A DNA stretch of 64,000 nucleotides from Acidimicrobiales bacterium (GTDB taxonomy: Bacteria > Actinomycetota > Acidimicrobiia > Acidimicrobiales > UBA8190): assembly GCA_030040015.1 (NCBI GenBank), contig JASHUM010000079.1, positions 1-64,000 on the forward strand, in the 5' to 3' direction. The notes beneath the pieces are model-generated. The model made no database searches and was not told where the DNA came from. It was given only the letters and a program-made list of their open reading frames with translations. Shown one piece after another: positions 56,222 through 64,000 of the stretch. A program made the translations under genes and the position numbers. Numbering within the stretch: position 1 is the stretch's first letter; each line of letters opens with the position of its first letter.

Positions 56222-56596
56222 CTACTGTCCGAGCGAGGACTGCTGGCTGCTCTGGATCCGGAACCAACTCTCGAGCCCGGGCAGCCCGGACATGAACGTA
56301 TGGACCTGTTTGCTCAGGGTCACGATGACGACGGGGTCGACCTCGCTGGGCTCGACGCGGACCGACACCAGGTGCACACCGGGATCGGCGACCAGCGCCT
56401 GGGCTACGGCGTCGTACGCCGCCTGGCTGTCCTCCATGTTGCCGGCCGCCGCCGAACCGGCTCTGGCGGCATCTGCCGCCTCGGCAGCCAGGTGGCTCTT
56501 GGCGACGAGCGGAGGGAGCAGCCCGACGGCGAGCACGACCACGATGGCCAGGAGGAGCCCGAGCTTGACCAGGAGCCGCATCGCCGACACCCCCAT
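56222..56596 (-). CDS. Small single-TM hypothetical protein
   Basis: RLLVKLGLLLAIVVVLAVGLLPPLV hydrophobic N-term; 124 aa. Confidence 0.6.
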   Translation of the reverse strand: MGVSAMRLLVKLGLLLAIVVVLAVGLLPPLVAKSHLAAEAADAARAGSAAAGNMEDSQAAYDAVAQALVADPGVHLVSVRVEPSEVDPVVIVTLSKQVHTFMSGLPGLESWFRIQSSQQSSLGQ

Positions 56597-56809
56597 TTTC
56601 GCCGGCGACTTCCAGCATGGCGCACTCCGCGCCCTTGTGGATGACGGCGCCGGGGTGCCCCCTCCCGGGCCTTCGGGGGTGGGGGCGCCTCAACTTCCCT
56701 GATCAGGGTGCCGAGAACAATTGCAAGGGCCGTTTGATGCTGCCGGCGGTGCCCCCACCCCCGTAACGTGATGGGGTTGCGCCCTGGGCACCGCGGCCGG
56801 GAGGTCTAG

Positions 56810-57553
56810 ATGACGTATCAAGATGTTCCCGTGCTGGCGGAGCGCACCCGCCGGGCGTCGGGCAAGGCGCTGGGCAGGCTTCTCGTCGTCGACGACGACC
56901 CTGAGGTGCGCGACATGCTGAGCCGCCTGCTCGCCTCCGAGGGCTACGACGTGGACGAGGCCGAGTCGGGCACCCAGACCTTGGCGGCGCTCGACAAGCT
57001 GCGGCCCGACCTCGTCATCCTCGACGTCATGCTGAGCGCCGAGGACGGGTTCGAAGTGCTCGCCACCATCCGCCGAAGCAGCATCGTCCCCGTCATCCTC
57101 CTGACCGGACGAGGACGGGAGGCGGACCGGGTGCTCGGGCTCAAGCTCGGGGCGGATGACTACGTGGTGAAGCCCTTCTCGGGCGCCGAGCTGGCCGCCC
57201 GGGTCGGAACGGTGCTCAGGCGCAGCGGCCAGCGTTCCGCCCCGCCCGAGTCGACGCTCGCCTTCGAGGGTCTCGAGATCGACACTGCGGCGCGCGAGCT
57301 GCGGGTGGAGGGCGCCGTGGTGGAGACCACGGCCAAGGAGTTCGACCTCCTCGCCTTCCTCGCTTCGTCGCCTCGTCGGGTCTTCACCCGCGAGCAGCTC
57401 CTCGCCCAGGTGTGGGACTCGTCCTCCCAGTGGCAGGACAACGGCACGGTGACCGAACACATCCGCCGCATCCGGCGCAAGATCGAAGTCAACCCCGAAG
57501 CCCCCCGGTGGATCCGCACCGTGCGGGGGATCGGTTACCGCTTCGAGCCCTGA
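56810..57553 (+). CDS. OmpR/PhoB-family response regulator
   Basis: LLVVDDDPEVRDMLSRLLASEGYDV...PDLVILDVML...KPFSGAELAARV; winged-helix EHIRRIRRKIEVNPEAPRWIRTVRGIGYRFEP. Confidence 0.95.
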   Translation: MTYQDVPVLAERTRRASGKALGRLLVVDDDPEVRDMLSRLLASEGYDVDEAESGTQTLAALDKLRPDLVILDVMLSAEDGFEVLATIRRSSIVPVILLTGRGREADRVLGLKLGADDYVVKPFSGAELAARVGTVLRRSGQRSAPPESTLAFEGLEIDTAARELRVEGAVVETTAKEFDLLAFLASSPRRVFTREQLLAQVWDSSSQWQDNGTVTEHIRRIRRKIEVNPEAPRWIRTVRGIGYRFEP

Positions 57554-60500
57554 GCGGCGCGCTCGAGCGCCTGGCGGACCCGCCGTCCCAACTGGTCGGA
57601 CGTGAACGGCTTCACCAGAAGGTCCATCTCAGGTTGTACCAGCCCCTGGTCGACGGTGTCTTGGGCGATGTGACCCGATACGTAGAGCACAGGCAGGACG
57701 GGCCACCGTGCCGAGAGCTCGCGGGCCAGGTCCATGCCGCTCATCCCAGGCATCACCACGTCGGTCACGAGCAGATGCGGACGGCGGCGCATGCCGCGGG
57801 TGAGCGCCAGCGCCTCCGCCCCGCTGGCAGCCTGCAGCACGGTGTAGCCGCGCGACTCCAGGGCCTGAACGGCCAGGCGCCGGACCTCGTCCTCGTCCTC
57901 GACGAGCAGCAACGTCTCGTTGCCTCTCGACAAGTCGGGACGGACTCCTGTCGCCTCCGGGGCGGGGTCACCTTCGACCGCAGGAAACGCCAGGATGAAG
58001 GTGGTGCCGTGGCCCAGCGCGCTGGTCACGATCACCCTCCCCCCCGCCTGGGTCACCATGGCGTGCACCGCCGCCAACCCGAGACCGGTCCCCCGGGCAC
58101 GTTCCTTGGTGGTGAAGAAGGGCTCGAAACAATGTGCCGCCACTTCGTCGCTCATCCCGACGCCGTCGTCGGCCACCGAGAGGACCACCTCGGCCCCGCT
58201 CCCCCCCGCTGACGCCTGGCGCGACGTGATCAGCGTGAAGGTCCCGCCTTCGGGCATGGCGTCGTTGGCGTTGATGGCGAGGTTGAGCACGGCCCGTTCG
58301 AGCTCCGTCGGGTCGACCGAGATGCGCTGGGGCGTCTCGGCTCCGACGTGCTCCACGGTCACGCCTGGGCCCATGACCCGAGCCAGCATGGGCATCATGG
58401 ACGCCACGGCCATGTCGGGATCGGTCACGACGGGCTTGACCGGGGCACGCTGGCCGATGGCCAGGAGCTGACTGGTCAGAGCCGCTGCCCGCTTCCCCGC
58501 CCGTTGGATCGCCTCCACCTCGTCGCGCGCCGTCTCGTAGGAGACACCGCGCGCCAGGAGCTCACTGGACCCGAGGATGACGGTCAGCAGGTTGTTGAAG
58601 TCGTGCGCCACGGCACCAGCCAGCCGGGCCATGGCCCCGACCCGCTCGGCCTGGTGGAACTGCTCGACCATGGCCAAACGCTCGGTGACGTCCTCCATGA
58701 CGGCCAGGATCCCCCGGACGACGCCGGCATGATCCCGAAGAGGAGCGGTGGAGGCGGAGAGGTCGCGGAGCTTTCCGTCGGCATCGAGGGCCGCCAGCTC
58801 GACGCCGACGGTGGCGTCACCCGACCGGGCCCGCTCCAGAAGTCGCTCGAGCTCGAGCTCTCCTCGGTGCCGGGTCGGGATACGGCGCGTCTTGGGCTCG
58901 GCCGTTCCCGGGGACGGCCAACCGAACAACGCGGCAGCGGCGCTGTTCCACCACCTCGCCTCGCCTTGGAGATCGAGCTCGGCGATGGCCAACGGGGACG
59001 ACTCGACGACGGCCTGCAGGCGTTCTTCATTGCCCTGCACCGCTTGATAGAGGCGGGCGTTCTCCAACGCCTCCGAGCCCATCTGGGTGAGGAGGAGAAG
59101 GACCGACTCGTCCTCGGGCCCGAAGACCGAGCCTGTGACCGAGAACACGAGCAGCGCCCGGCTGGTCCCCGTGCCGTCGGCGAGGGCCATGCGCGTGCCC
59201 AGCCAGTACGGGCCGTCGTCGGAGATCCGACCCCGAAGAGGATGGCTGGCGCCGAGCACGTCTGCGCACAGGGACTCGAGCAGCGCCGGTGACACGGCGA
59301 CGGCGCTCGGGGCGGCCCGCGGGGAGACGACGGTGGTCCCCGCCCCGTCACCGTGATCGGCGTACACGACCGTCCAGTCCGCGCCGAGGACGTGGCGGGC
59401 GTGCTCGGCCAGGACCCGCAGGACCTCCGGCTCCTCGAGCGGGGCGTTAACGCCGAGGGCCGCCTCCACCAGACGGCGCAACTGGGCGGCATGACGCACG
59501 GCGACGGCTTCGGCTCGACGGGTGTCCCGCCACAGCAGGACCCGCTCGACGGTCACCGCCACTCTCTGAGCCAGGTCCATGGCCGTGTCGAGGTCGGAAC
59601 GCCGATACCCCCGGCGCCCCGGCTCGGTCACGAAACTCAGCGCCCCGAAGGCGAGCCCTCGCACGTGGACAGGAACGACCATCATCGACTCGACGCCCGC
59701 CGTCGGCACGGCGTCGGTGAACTCTCCCCGGACAGCCAATTGTCCCGAGTGCCTGGTGCTGATCCGAGACGAGTCGAGGACCACCTCGGGACGTCCTGTC
59801 TCCAGTGCACGCCTCACGAGGCGATCGCCTTCGGGATGGCGGTGGCGCCCGAACCGCCGGGCAGCCGCACCGGAGGGATCGGCGTGCACGGCGCGAGCCC
59901 CGCGGGCCGCTTCCCCGCGAGCCCCCTCGGCCACCCGCGCCCGCGTCCCGGTGTCGTCTACGAGGTCGACGGCGAACCAGTCGGCGAAGGCGGGGACGAC
60001 GACCTCCACGAGGCGCACGAAGTGGTCCTCGTGCGACTCGAGCGCCGGGGCCAGCACGTCGCTCGCTCGCGCCAAGAGGTCCAGGTGGCGTCGGGCCTGC
60101 TCGGCACCGAGACGGCTTCGGCGCACCGAGTCGTCGAGGCGGGCTCGCTCGATGGAGGCCGCGGCGCGTTCGGCGACCAGTTCGAGAAGATGGAGGTCTC
60201 GCTCGGCGAAAGCGTGGCTCTCGCGGGCGCCGACGAGCACCACGCCGATGACCCGCCCGGCCTGGAGAAGCGGAGCCGCGAGCAGCGACGCCATGGGCTC
60301 CAACCATGCGTCCTCGACGATCCGCGCCGCCGTGGCGTCGACCACGATGCGGGCCTTGGCCTGCGAAGCGACCCCACCCACGATTCCCGATCCGAAGGGG
60401 ATGGAGCCCGGCGCAAGGCCCAGTTCGTCGTCGTGCACGGCGCGCACCGACAGAGACCGACCGTCGGGATCGACCATGAAGATGGTGGCCACGTCGCCGC

Positions 60501-60897
60501 CCACGACCTGGGTCGTCCTGGCCAGAAGCTCGTCCAACAACTGCTCGAGCGGGAGGAAGGACAGAGAGGGATCGGTGACCAGCTCCATCGAATGCAGGGC
60601 GATGCCGGCGTCGTGAAGCCCGCCTCGCAGGCGGTGCATCTCGAAGCCGGTCACCGCCGCCAAGGTGAGCACCAGGACGGCGCTGATGACGCTGAGCGTC
60701 CACAGGCTGGCAACGCCGAAGAGCGCCCCGCCGCCGCCGCCCACGACGAAGACGGCGAGCAGCTTCGCCGTCGCCCATGCCACCAGCAGCGCCAGCTCGA
60801 CCGCCACCAGATGGCGAGGGACCGGGTGCCGCCGGGCGAAGGGGTGGGGCAGCCGGACGGACGAGCCAGGACGCCTCCACCACCGTGTCTGCACCAC
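57535..60897 (-). CDS. Hybrid sensor histidine kinase (GAF repeats, PAS, HisKA/HATPase, REC)
   Basis: AGAVAHDFNNLLTVILGSSELL; ADDGVGMSDEVAAHCFEPFFTTKERARGTGLGLAAVHAMV; LLLVEDEDEVRRLAVQ..LLVTDVVMPGMSG. Confidence 0.93.
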   Translation of the reverse strand: MVQTRWWRRPGSSVRLPHPFARRHPVPRHLVAVELALLVAWATAKLLAVFVVGGGGGALFGVASLWTLSVISAVLVLTLAAVTGFEMHRLRGGLHDAGIALHSMELVTDPSLSFLPLEQLLDELLARTTQVVGGDVATIFMVDPDGRSLSVRAVHDDELGLAPGSIPFGSGIVGGVASQAKARIVVDATAARIVEDAWLEPMASLLAAPLLQAGRVIGVVLVGARESHAFAERDLHLLELVAERAAASIERARLDDSVRRSRLGAEQARRHLDLLARASDVLAPALESHEDHFVRLVEVVVPAFADWFAVDLVDDTGTRARVAEGARGEAARGARAVHADPSGAAARRFGRHRHPEGDRLVRRALETGRPEVVLDSSRISTRHSGQLAVRGEFTDAVPTAGVESMMVVPVHVRGLAFGALSFVTEPGRRGYRRSDLDTAMDLAQRVAVTVERVLLWRDTRRAEAVAVRHAAQLRRLVEAALGVNAPLEEPEVLRVLAEHARHVLGADWTVVYADHGDGAGTTVVSPRAAPSAVAVSPALLESLCADVLGASHPLRGRISDDGPYWLGTRMALADGTGTSRALLVFSVTGSVFGPEDESVLLLLTQMGSEALENARLYQAVQGNEERLQAVVESSPLAIAELDLQGEARWWNSAAAALFGWPSPGTAEPKTRRIPTRHRGELELERLLERARSGDATVGVELAALDADGKLRDLSASTAPLRDHAGVVRGILAVMEDVTERLAMVEQFHQAERVGAMARLAGAVAHDFNNLLTVILGSSELLARGVSYETARDEVEAIQRAGKRAAALTSQLLAIGQRAPVKPVVTDPDMAVASMMPMLARVMGPGVTVEHVGAETPQRISVDPTELERAVLNLAINANDAMPEGGTFTLITSRQASAGGSGAEVVLSVADDGVGMSDEVAAHCFEPFFTTKERARGTGLGLAAVHAMVTQAGGRVIVTSALGHGTTFILAFPAVEGDPAPEATGVRPDLSRGNETLLLVEDEDEVRRLAVQALESRGYTVLQAASGAEALALTRGMRRRPHLLVTDVVMPGMSGMDLARELSARWPVLPVLYVSGHIAQDTVDQGLVQPEMDLLVKPFTSDQLGRRVRQALERAAQGSKR

Positions 60898-61134
60898 TGA
60901 CCAAGGATAGTGCCGGCCCCGGATTCATCCCCGGGTGCGACTCTCGCCCACCGGACGGCACCGCGAGAGATCACCTCTGATATAAGACGACGGCGATCGC
61001 CTCGTCGCGTGTCGAGAACCACCACTGACGGCGGCGCAGCATCGAAATGTGTCCGCCTTCCTTTACGCCGGCTGCACCCTCCTCGTACGCTGTCGCACCC
61101 GGCAACGCGTCATGCACCACCGGGCATCCGCGCC

Positions 61135-62274
61135 ATGTCCTCGACCTTCAGCCCCAGGGGATCGTTCACTCCATCCCCCTCGATCCCATGGGTGACCGTG
61201 ACCGGCATCGGCGCGGTGAGCGGATACGGCTGGGGTGAGAAGCGACTGCGCGAGGGGCTCTTTGGTGCTCGCTCGGCCGTGCGCCCCGTACGGGGATTCC
61301 TTCCCTGGGCCCAGAACCGCACCCTTTGGCTGTCGCTCGTCGACGACGAAGGGGCCGGAGAGGTGAGCAGGCGAGCCCGTGCGCTGCGCTTCGCCGCACG
61401 CGAGGCGCTGTCCGACGCCCATGACCGCGGTTGGCGTGCCACTGACGGGGTGGGCATCGTCCATGCGGCTGAATGGGCCGACAGCACCTGGACCGAGCTC
61501 GCTCACGAGCTCGAGCTGCACGGGCCTGGCATGTGCGTGAGCGCGGGAGAGCTTTCGGGGGCGATGGCCGTGCTCACGGCCAAGTCGTGGATCGACGCCG
61601 ACCTCGTGGACGACGTGCTCGTGGTGTGCTCGGACCTGTCCCTCACGCCAGAACGACTGGCCAACGGCGCCGCCCGCTCGAAGGCGGTGGTGGACACGGC
61701 TCCCTCGGTCACCTGCCTGCCCTTCCAAGAGGGAAGCGTCGGGGCGAACCCCGGTGAAGCGGTGGTGGCCCTGGTCGTCGCCCGGTCGTCCTTCTCGGCG
61801 TATTCCCGGATACTCGGGGGAGCGGCGACGGCCACCGAGCCGGGAGAGTCACGGGGCGGGCACGGGAGCGGATCGGCGGTGCGCGACGCACTCGAACGCG
61901 CCGTGGGACGAGCGTTGCAGACGAGTGGGATCGGAGCCGAGACGGTGTCGTACCTGAACGCCCACGGGACGGGGCAGCCTGCCCTGGATGCGGTGGAGAG
62001 CACGGTGTTGGAACGCACGTTGCCCGCCGTGGACGGTCTGTACTCGCTCAAGCCCCTGGTCGGCGACTGCGGCGCAGCCGCCGGGGCGATCGAGCTGCTC
62101 GGCGCGCTCTACGGGTTCAGCACCGGGGTGGTGCCGGCGCCGGCACGTGTGGGGAGCGGGCACCCCCGCCTCCTCGACGGCCCCACGGCGGCCATCGAAG
62201 GCGACGTCGTGAAGGCCTCCATCGGCGCCGCCGGCGAGTGCGCAGTCGTGGTGGCGTCCTCGCCGCCGCGCTGA
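61135..62274 (+). CDS. Beta-ketoacyl synthase-like protein (catalytically degenerate)
   Basis: VTVTGIGAVSGYGWGEKRLREGLFGARSAV; YLNAHGTGQPALDAVE; SLKPLVGDCGAAAGAIELL. Confidence 0.8.
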   Translation: MSSTFSPRGSFTPSPSIPWVTVTGIGAVSGYGWGEKRLREGLFGARSAVRPVRGFLPWAQNRTLWLSLVDDEGAGEVSRRARALRFAAREALSDAHDRGWRATDGVGIVHAAEWADSTWTELAHELELHGPGMCVSAGELSGAMAVLTAKSWIDADLVDDVLVVCSDLSLTPERLANGAARSKAVVDTAPSVTCLPFQEGSVGANPGEAVVALVVARSSFSAYSRILGGAATATEPGESRGGHGSGSAVRDALERAVGRALQTSGIGAETVSYLNAHGTGQPALDAVESTVLERTLPAVDGLYSLKPLVGDCGAAAGAIELLGALYGFSTGVVPAPARVGSGHPRLLDGPTAAIEGDVVKASIGAAGECAVVVASSPPR

Positions 62275-62290
62275 GGCTCGCAGCGCCCGC

Positions 62291-63247
62291 TCAGCCGTCC
62301 GATCCGGGCGGGATGGTCCCCATCAGGCCACGCTGGTAGTCCTCGAAGGCCTGCGCCAGCTCGGCACGGGTGTTCATCACGAAGGGCCCGTACGCAGCCA
62401 CGGGCTCGCCGATGGGGCGGCCCCCGATCACCAGGACCTCCAAGGCAGGGCTCGGCCCTCGGGGTCGTGACGCGGACCGCACGACGACGGTGTCACCCGG
62501 GCCCAGCACGGCCAGGCGCCCGGTACCGAGCACGTGATCGGTGTCTCCGGCCGTGCCGTCGCCGGCCAGCCCGTACACCAATGCGTTGAAGTTCGGGTCC
62601 CAGGGCAGCTCGAGCTCGCACCCGGGCTGCACGGTCGCATGCACCATGGCCATGGGCGTATGCGTCGAACCCGGGCCCCGATGCCCCGACAGCTCACCGG
62701 CGATGACCCGTACCAGGGCGCCCCCGTCGGGCGAACGCAGCAGCTTCACGCTGCCGGCGCGGAGGTCCTGGTACCGGGGCGGCACCCACTTCTCGGCGGC
62801 GGGCAAGTTCACCCACAACTGGATCCCGTGGAACACACCCCCGCTCACCACGAGCTCCTCGGGCGGGCGCTCGATGTGGAGGATCCCGGCTCCGGCGGTC
62901 ATCCACTGGGTGTCGCCGTTGGTGATCAGGCCACCTCCACCTGTCGAGTCGCGATGCTGGAAGGTCCCGTCGATCATGTAGGTGACCGTCTCGAAGCCGC
63001 GATGCGGATGCCACGGCGTCCCCTTGGGCTCCCCCGGGGCGTACTCGACCTCGCCCATCTGGTCCATGTGCACGAACGGGTCGAGCGACTCAAGGGGGAC
63101 CCCGGCGAACGCCCGCCTGACGGGGAAGCCCTCCCCCTCGAGACCGGCTGGGGCGTCGGTCACCGACACCACGGGGCGCCGGCGGCTATCCGGGGCGACC
63201 GAGACGGCGGGCAGGGTGGTCAGGTCGTCTGCGGTGACTGCAGGCAT
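62291..63247 (-). CDS. Pirin family protein
   Basis: DPFVHMDQMGEVEYAPGEPKGTPWHPHRGFETVTYMIDGTFQHRDSTGGGGLITNGDTQWMTAGAGILHIE. Confidence 0.95.
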   Translation of the reverse strand: MPAVTADDLTTLPAVSVAPDSRRRPVVSVTDAPAGLEGEGFPVRRAFAGVPLESLDPFVHMDQMGEVEYAPGEPKGTPWHPHRGFETVTYMIDGTFQHRDSTGGGGLITNGDTQWMTAGAGILHIERPPEELVVSGGVFHGIQLWVNLPAAEKWVPPRYQDLRAGSVKLLRSPDGGALVRVIAGELSGHRGPGSTHTPMAMVHATVQPGCELELPWDPNFNALVYGLAGDGTAGDTDHVLGTGRLAVLGPGDTVVVRSASRPRGPSPALEVLVIGGRPIGEPVAAYGPFVMNTRAELAQAFEDYQRGLMGTIPPGSDG

Positions 63248-63366
63248 GTTGCGCCTCTCTCCTCTTCTGTTTCTCTGCTCGTGCTCTACGGGGCACGGGC
63301 CGCTCAGGCCCACTGCTCCGCCTCCAGTTCAACAGTGTTTGCGGATACAACATTCCGCCCGGGCCG

Positions 63367-64000
63367 TCACGGCTCGGGGAGCTGCACCGTCTCGCCCGGT
63401 CCCACCCGCCGGCGCCCCCCGGCGCCGAGCACCCACACGGCCCCCTTGCCCTCCACCCGCCAGTGGTGGCCGTCGCCCACCAACACCGTGTTCTCGTCGA
63501 TGCCGACGAGCGTCGTGCCGGGCGGGCGCCACGCCTCGAACCGGCTGGATGCGCCGGAGCGAGCCTGCTCGAAGAAGTCGAAATGGGGGATCACGGCGAT
63601 CCCCCCGACGAGGGCAAGCCCGTTGGCGACCCCGTCGGCCACATGACGACTCGCCGTGGCAGCGCGACGGAGGGCCGGCGCACCGGCGGTGAGCGCCATG
63701 GCACCGGCCGAGCATCCGGCCACGGCGGCTCCCGATCGCCACGCTTCGACGACGGCGCGCCAGACCAGGCTGTCGCGCAAGGTCTGGGACAGATGATGAG
63801 GATCTCCTCCTGACAGATAGACGAGGCCAACTCCAGCCAGTCGCGCCGCCATGGCCGGGTCCTCGGCGTCGCCGTGGGTACGCACCGGCACCGGCACCGG
63901 CTCGATACCCATCTGGCGATAGTGCCGATCGGCGAGATCGATCCAGTACGCCACGCGTTCGGCACCCTCGAGTGCCGCCGCGGTGGGGAGGAACGCCGCT
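63367..64000 (-). CDS. Peptidase S51 / cyanophycinase-like protein (partial, truncated by right edge)
   Basis: AAFLPTAAALEGAERVAYWIDLADRHYRQMG; GVGLVYLSGGDPHHLSQTLRDS; AAVAGCSAGAMAL. Confidence 0.85.
   Translation of the reverse strand, partial: AAFLPTAAALEGAERVAYWIDLADRHYRQMGIEPVPVPVRTHGDAEDPAMAARLAGVGLVYLSGGDPHHLSQTLRDSLVWRAVVEAWRSGAAVAGCSAGAMALTAGAPALRRAATASRHVADGVANGLALVGGIAVIPHFDFFEQARSGASSRFEAWRPPGTTLVGIDENTVLVGDGHHWRVEGKGAVWVLGAGGRRRVGPGETVQLPEP

Overview
High-GC actinobacterial chromosome segment; gene content (NiSOD, mycothiol genes, RsiG-like protein, WS/DGAT, split NHEJ genes) suggests Acidimicrobiia or a relative, but that is inference. Left part (0-25 kb) is mainly housekeeping: nuoA/nuoB, a rex-hemA-hemC-cobA/hemD-[GH5]-hemB-hemL heme operon, proC/mshA neighbourhood, an RsiG-like c-di-GMP anti-sigma homologue, sodN/sodX, a WS/DGAT-patatin pair, and pstS-pstB without pstCA. 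From 25 to 43 kb there is a GYD/EXLDI-like fusion, a pseudo-polysaccharide-deacetylase carrying a 7x48-aa repeat, and a tightly overlapping glycan/EPS operon with a degenerate BY-kinase-like protein and a large LuxR regulator. From 42.5 to 56 kb is an accessory region: Arm-only integrase-like ORF, secreted GH5, a 1.55 kb gene-free block, tRNA-Lys, a split NHEJ locus (LigC-type ligase, LigD-type polymerase, PolX-type HhH/PHP protein, Ku), and two secreted MBG-repeat proteins. The best candidate for something undescribed is the C-terminus shared by those two proteins (ATTVxTGEPWAGxxPL - short hydrophobic stretch - RRRR), which looks like a new surface-sorting signal. The right end holds a two-component pair, a degenerate ketosynthase, a pirin and an S51 peptidase-like gene cut by the window edge. 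All family calls come from reading translated sequence; no database search was run.
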